Below the pieces are notes generated by a model. The model was given only the letters and a program-made list of their open reading frames with translations. It had not been told where the DNA came from and searched no databases. Below, piece by piece: positions 61,275 to 64,000 of a stretch of 64,000 nucleotides of DNA (position 1 is its first letter; each line of letters begins with the position of its first letter). The DNA is from Streptomyces odontomachi (GTDB lineage Bacteria; Actinomycetota; Actinomycetes; Streptomycetales; Streptomycetaceae): the NCBI RefSeq assembly GCF_024435355.1, contig NZ_JAMJWG010000001.1, positions 620,001-684,000 of the forward strand. Reading direction: 5' to 3'. A program made the translations under genes and the position numbers.

Positions 61275-61799
61275 TCAGAAAAGGTGGATCGCCAGATGGC
61301 CGAGCGGCAGCCCGAGCTGCCAGGCCGGCGTCCAGACCTGGGGCCCCTCGTCCTCCTCGGGGACCGGGCCGCCGCCGGGTACCGCGTCCAGGTCCGGCGC
61401 CAGCAGCTCGGTCTCCTCCAGCCAGCGCCAGGCGGTGGCGGCCAGCTCCAGGTCCGGGCCCAGACTGCCGGCGGCGAGGGCGTCGGCGGACAGCAGCGCC
61501 ATCCGCTCGCGCACCCAGTCCCGCCACGGCTGGTCGTAGGCCGTCAGCGACAGCCAGGTCTCCAGGTGGGCCATCACCCCCAGGCCCTGGAGCGCGGTGA
61601 GCTCGCCGTCCGCGTCGGACAGGAAGATGGTCAGCGCCAGCGCATCCCGGCCGGCGCGGAACTCGAACGACGTGGGTGGCATCAGATCGCCGGTGCGCAG
61701 CACCTCGTCGGCGACGTACTCCGCGTACAACCACGCCATGGGGACCGTCAGCTCACCCCCACCGGCGCCGTCGGTACTTCCTTGGCCCCTGTGCTGCAT
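61275..61799 (-). CDS. Hypothetical protein downstream of the ECF sigma factor
   Basis: This 174-residue acidic protein is not one I recognise. It begins MQHRGQGSTDGAGGGELTVP and has helical stretches AWLYAEYVADEVL, LGVMAHLETWLSLTAY and AATAWRWLEETELL; it ends WTPAWQLGLPLGHLAIHLF. There are no cysteines, no zinc-finger anti-sigma motif and no membrane helix. The ATG at 61799 follows GGAGGAAGGCGGGAGG. It lies 134 bases after the sigma-factor gene on the same strand, so a regulatory partnership is possible but unproven. Confidence 0.65.
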   Translation of the reverse strand: MQHRGQGSTDGAGGGELTVPMAWLYAEYVADEVLRTGDLMPPTSFEFRAGRDALALTIFLSDADGELTALQGLGVMAHLETWLSLTAYDQPWRDWVRERMALLSADALAAGSLGPDLELAATAWRWLEETELLAPDLDAVPGGGPVPEEDEGPQVWTPAWQLGLPLGHLAIHLF

Positions 61800-61933
61800 G
61801 TCCTCCCGCCTTCCTCCGGTCCGTGCGTGTGCCGGCCGGGCCCGTCCGCCTGTGGAACACGGATAAGGACAGCCGATTACTCAACCAGCCCACTGGCAAG
61901 GCGCTTTGCGAAGCCTTTGCTGCGGTCGTGGTT

Positions 61934-62473
61934 TCATCCCAGGTCCGGTGCGTACCCGGGAAGCTGGCGCCGCAGCGCACGCAGCGCGTAGTAGGCACGG
62001 GACTTCACGGTACCGGGGGGGATCCCCAGGGTCCGGGCGGCTTCCGCCACGCTGGCCCCGCGGAAGTACACCTGCACCAGGACGTCACGGTGGTGCGGCG
62101 TGAGACTCTTCACAGCCGCGCGCACGTCGAGCATGGCCGCGGCCCGCTCCGCATGGTCGGTGCAGACCTCGACGCCCTCCAGCCCCGCTTCGCCGACCTC
62201 GGCGGGACGCGCCCGGCGGGCCCGGCGTGCGTCGATCGCCAGGCGCCGGCCGACCGTGAACAGCCACGGCCGTACCGAGTCGTAGTCGGCGCGCAGCGCC
62301 TCGGGGTGTTGCCAGGCGCGGACCACGGTCTCCTGCACCAGGTCCTCGGCGCGCTGCCGGTCGCCGTCGCTGAGCCTGAGCAGCAGCGCGAAGAGCGGCC
62401 CGGAGTGTTCGCGCAGCAGCTCGGCCAGCTCGTGCTCTTCGGTGGTCGCCGTCATGGCCGTATGCCAACGCAC
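61934..62473 (-). CDS. ECF RNA polymerase sigma factor
   Basis: This 179-residue ECF sigma factor has region 2 (about 20-85: DGDRQRAEDLVQETVVRAWQ then VRPWLFTVGRRLAIDARRARR) and region 4 (about 115-170: SLTPHHRDVLVQVYFRGASV, AEAARTLGIPPGTVKSRAYYALRALR with overlap shown). The PPGTVKSR recognition helix is SigL/SigK-like. The frame starts at GTG 62473; ATG 62455 (MTATTEEHE) is an equally good or better start. No anti-sigma factor with a zinc finger is adjacent; the unknown gene downstream is the only candidate partner. Confidence 0.88.
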   Translation of the reverse strand: MRWHTAMTATTEEHELAELLREHSGPLFALLLRLSDGDRQRAEDLVQETVVRAWQHPEALRADYDSVRPWLFTVGRRLAIDARRARRARPAEVGEAGLEGVEVCTDHAERAAAMLDVRAAVKSLTPHHRDVLVQVYFRGASVAEAARTLGIPPGTVKSRAYYALRALRRQLPGYAPDLG

Positions 62474-62663
62474 CAGGTCGGATGAGGACAGGGCGTGGGC
62501 CGGGGTCTGCGACGGGCGGTCGAAGCCGTCGGTGAGCGGTGCGGCGAACGGGGCACCGTCGACGAACGGTGCGGTGAACGGCCTCCGGCCCGGATGGCCT
62601 GCGGTGCGGGGCCGCTGGGGCGGCGCTGGCCTGCCGATCCGGGGAACGCGCCGGGATGGCGCC

Positions 62664-62692
62664 TTGACTCCGCATAAAGCCTATATACGGAT
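62664..62692 (+). promoter_or_regulatory. Candidate promoter upstream of the CapA gene
   Basis: TTGACT (62664-62669) and TACGGAT (62686-62692) with a 16-base spacer in an AT-rich island, about 60 bases before the start codon. GCATAA and TTATGTGC flank the -10 region as imperfect inverted arms. Confidence 0.5.
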
Positions 62693-62751
62693 TATGTGCA
62701 TCGCGGTGACGAAGCCCCGACGACCGCGGGTTCCGAGTGGGAGGCCCACCC

Positions 62752-64000
62752 ATGCCCGAGTGCACCGGACGCACCAGACGCGGTGAGCACGACACGTGCC
62801 ACCTGCCCGACCGACGCACCACCACGCTGACCGCACGCAGCGCGGCGTCCGTCCCCCTCGTCCTGGCCGTGCTGCTGCTCGGCGTGGCGGGGTGCGGGCA
62901 GCGGCACGAGCACTCCGCGGCACCGGCGTCCGCATCGGCCTCCGCCGCGGCGCACGGCGCCGGGGTCGCGGGGCACGGCTTCACGCTGGTCGCCTCCGGC
63001 GACGTGCTCCCGCACGACTCGATCATCCGGCAGGCGCAGACCGACGCGGCGGGCCAGGGCTATGACTTCGCCCCCATGCTCGCGGGCGTCAAGTCCGTCG
63101 TCTCCCGGGCCGACCTGGCCATCTGCCACATGGAGACGGTCTACGGCGGGAACGGCGACTACACCGGATACCCCGCTTTCAAGTCCCCGCCCGAGGTAGC
63201 CAAGGGCCTGCACGCCACCGGATACGACGCCTGTTCCACCGCCTCCAACCACACGCTCGACGACGGCACCGCGGGCGTCGGACGCACCTTGGACGCACTG
63301 GACCGGGCCGGGGTGCGGCACACCGGCTCCGCCCGCAACGCGCGCGAGGCCGTCGGCCCCACCTGGCTCGACGCACGCGGCGCCCGGGTGGCGCACCTCG
63401 CGTACGCCTACGGCACCAACGGCATTCCGGTGCCCCAGGGCCGGCCGTGGCTGGTGAACCTGATCAACCCGGAACGGATCCTCGCCGACGCCCGCGCGGC
63501 ACGCCGGGCCGGTGCCGACGTGGTGGTGGTATCCATGCACTGGGGCACCGAATGGCAGGACGCACCCGACGCCCAGCAACTGCGCCTGGCCGAACGGCTC
63601 ACCGCGGCCAGGACCGGCGCACGCCCCGACATCGACCTCGTCCTCGGCACCCATGCCCACATCCCCCAGGCCTACGAGAAGCTGCACGGCACCTGGGTGG
63701 TCTACGGCATGGGCGACCAGATCGCGGGTGACATGGTCAACTACGCGGGGGAGCACGACCCGCGCGGCAACGAGAGCACCCTCGCCCGTTTCACCTTCGC
63801 CCCGCCCGCGCACCGCGGCGAGCGGTGGCGGGTGACGAAGGCCGAGTTCATCCCGCAGTGGTTCGACACCGCGGCCGGGCGCGTGGTCAACCTCAACGCC
63901 GCGATCGCCCGCGGGAGGGCACTCGCACCGGTACGGGACCGTATCCGCACCGTGGTCCTCAGCCGTGGCGCCGGGCAGGCCGGCCTGGTCATGGGGCAGT
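62752..64000 (+). CDS. CapA-family lipoprotein (3' partial)
   Basis: The gene runs off the window end with about 416 residues visible. ATG at 62752 has GGAGG eight bases upstream. The N-terminus is a lipoprotein signal (SVPLVLAVLLLGVAGCG, lipobox cysteine about residue 47), then an A/S/H linker and a CapA domain: GFTLVASGDVLPHDSII (metal ligand), ADLAICHMETVYGG, ACSTASNHTLDDG, VVSMHWGTEWQ and VLGTHAHIPQAYE. CapA/PgsA proteins act in poly-gamma-glutamate synthesis or export, though many actinomycete homologues have no capsule role. The metallophosphatase-like residues D, N, H are all present. Confidence 0.9.
   Translation, partial: MPECTGRTRRGEHDTCHLPDRRTTTLTARSAASVPLVLAVLLLGVAGCGQRHEHSAAPASASASAAAHGAGVAGHGFTLVASGDVLPHDSIIRQAQTDAAGQGYDFAPMLAGVKSVVSRADLAICHMETVYGGNGDYTGYPAFKSPPEVAKGLHATGYDACSTASNHTLDDGTAGVGRTLDALDRAGVRHTGSARNAREAVGPTWLDARGARVAHLAYAYGTNGIPVPQGRPWLVNLINPERILADARAARRAGADVVVVSMHWGTEWQDAPDAQQLRLAERLTAARTGARPDIDLVLGTHAHIPQAYEKLHGTWVVYGMGDQIAGDMVNYAGEHDPRGNESTLARFTFAPPAHRGERWRVTKAEFIPQWFDTAAGRVVNLNAAIARGRALAPVRDRIRTVVLSRGAGQAGLVMGQ

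Overview
The window reads as chromosomal DNA of a Streptomyces or close relative. It has very high GC, third-position G/C codon bias, frequent GTG and TTG starts, many four-base ATGA/GTGA stop-start overlaps, and intergenic inverted repeats of the GGGGCGCGGGGAACTGCGCG type common in Streptomyces. I saw no tRNA or rRNA gene, insertion sequence, prophage or CRISPR array. Two genes are cut by the window edges: the first (MmgE/PrpD family) and the last (CapA family).

Region 1 (1-14.2 kb) is catabolic. After a MmgE/PrpD enzyme and an MFS permease, a minus-strand operon encodes a two-subunit Rieske dioxygenase, a PdxA-family dehydrogenase, a ferredoxin/flavin reductase and an aromatic-acid type MFS permease, with a divergent IclR regulator. 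Gene order and the resemblance of the large subunit to TphA2 make this a terephthalate (tph) operon. Next come a baeRF/Rv2629-like protein, an RraA-fold protein with the full aldolase motif, a flavodoxin-fold reductase, a carboxymuconolactone-decarboxylase-like protein preceded by a duplicated operator-like repeat, an enoyl-CoA hydratase and an HxlR regulator.

Region 2 (14.6-29.6 kb) looks like an undescribed biosynthetic cluster. It contains a stand-alone adenylation-carrier-reductase protein (A-T-R); a divergent aldo/keto reductase, ATP-grasp and acyltransferase operon; and a converging operon of two paralogous B12-binding radical SAM enzymes, an EntS-like exporter and a diaminopimelate-decarboxylase-like enzyme. 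An amino-acid permease is divergent from the radical SAM genes, and panD (beta-alanine synthesis) follows. The product cannot be named from sequence. The combination suggests an amino-acid-derived metabolite that is methylated or rearranged by radical chemistry and reduced to an aldehyde, alcohol or cyclic imine.

Region 3 (29.7-39.5 kb) holds housekeeping and cell-wall genes: a proline-rich small protein, gnd, an Rpf-LysM-M23 wall hydrolase, an EamA transporter with a long low-complexity tail, an SDR with an N-terminal zinc ribbon, a 57-residue orphan and a membrane PP2C phosphatase.

Region 4 (39.5-52.1 kb) is a sugar-catabolic locus: a GH38 alpha-mannosidase, a GntR/FCD regulator with two matching operators, a ribose-type ABC importer, and a tightly coupled set of L-fuconate dehydratase, SDR, aldo/keto reductase, mutarotase and lactonase. 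Together these outline the oxidative L-fucose pathway without its last cleavage step.

Region 5 (52.3-64 kb) contains a lipase-maturation-factor-like membrane protein, a PAS-GAF-PP2C-HATPase phosphatase, an Fpg/Nei glycosylase, a LytTR regulator and LytS-type kinase flanking a DUF485-like protein and sodium:solute symporter, an ECF sigma factor with an unknown neighbour, and a CapA-family lipoprotein.
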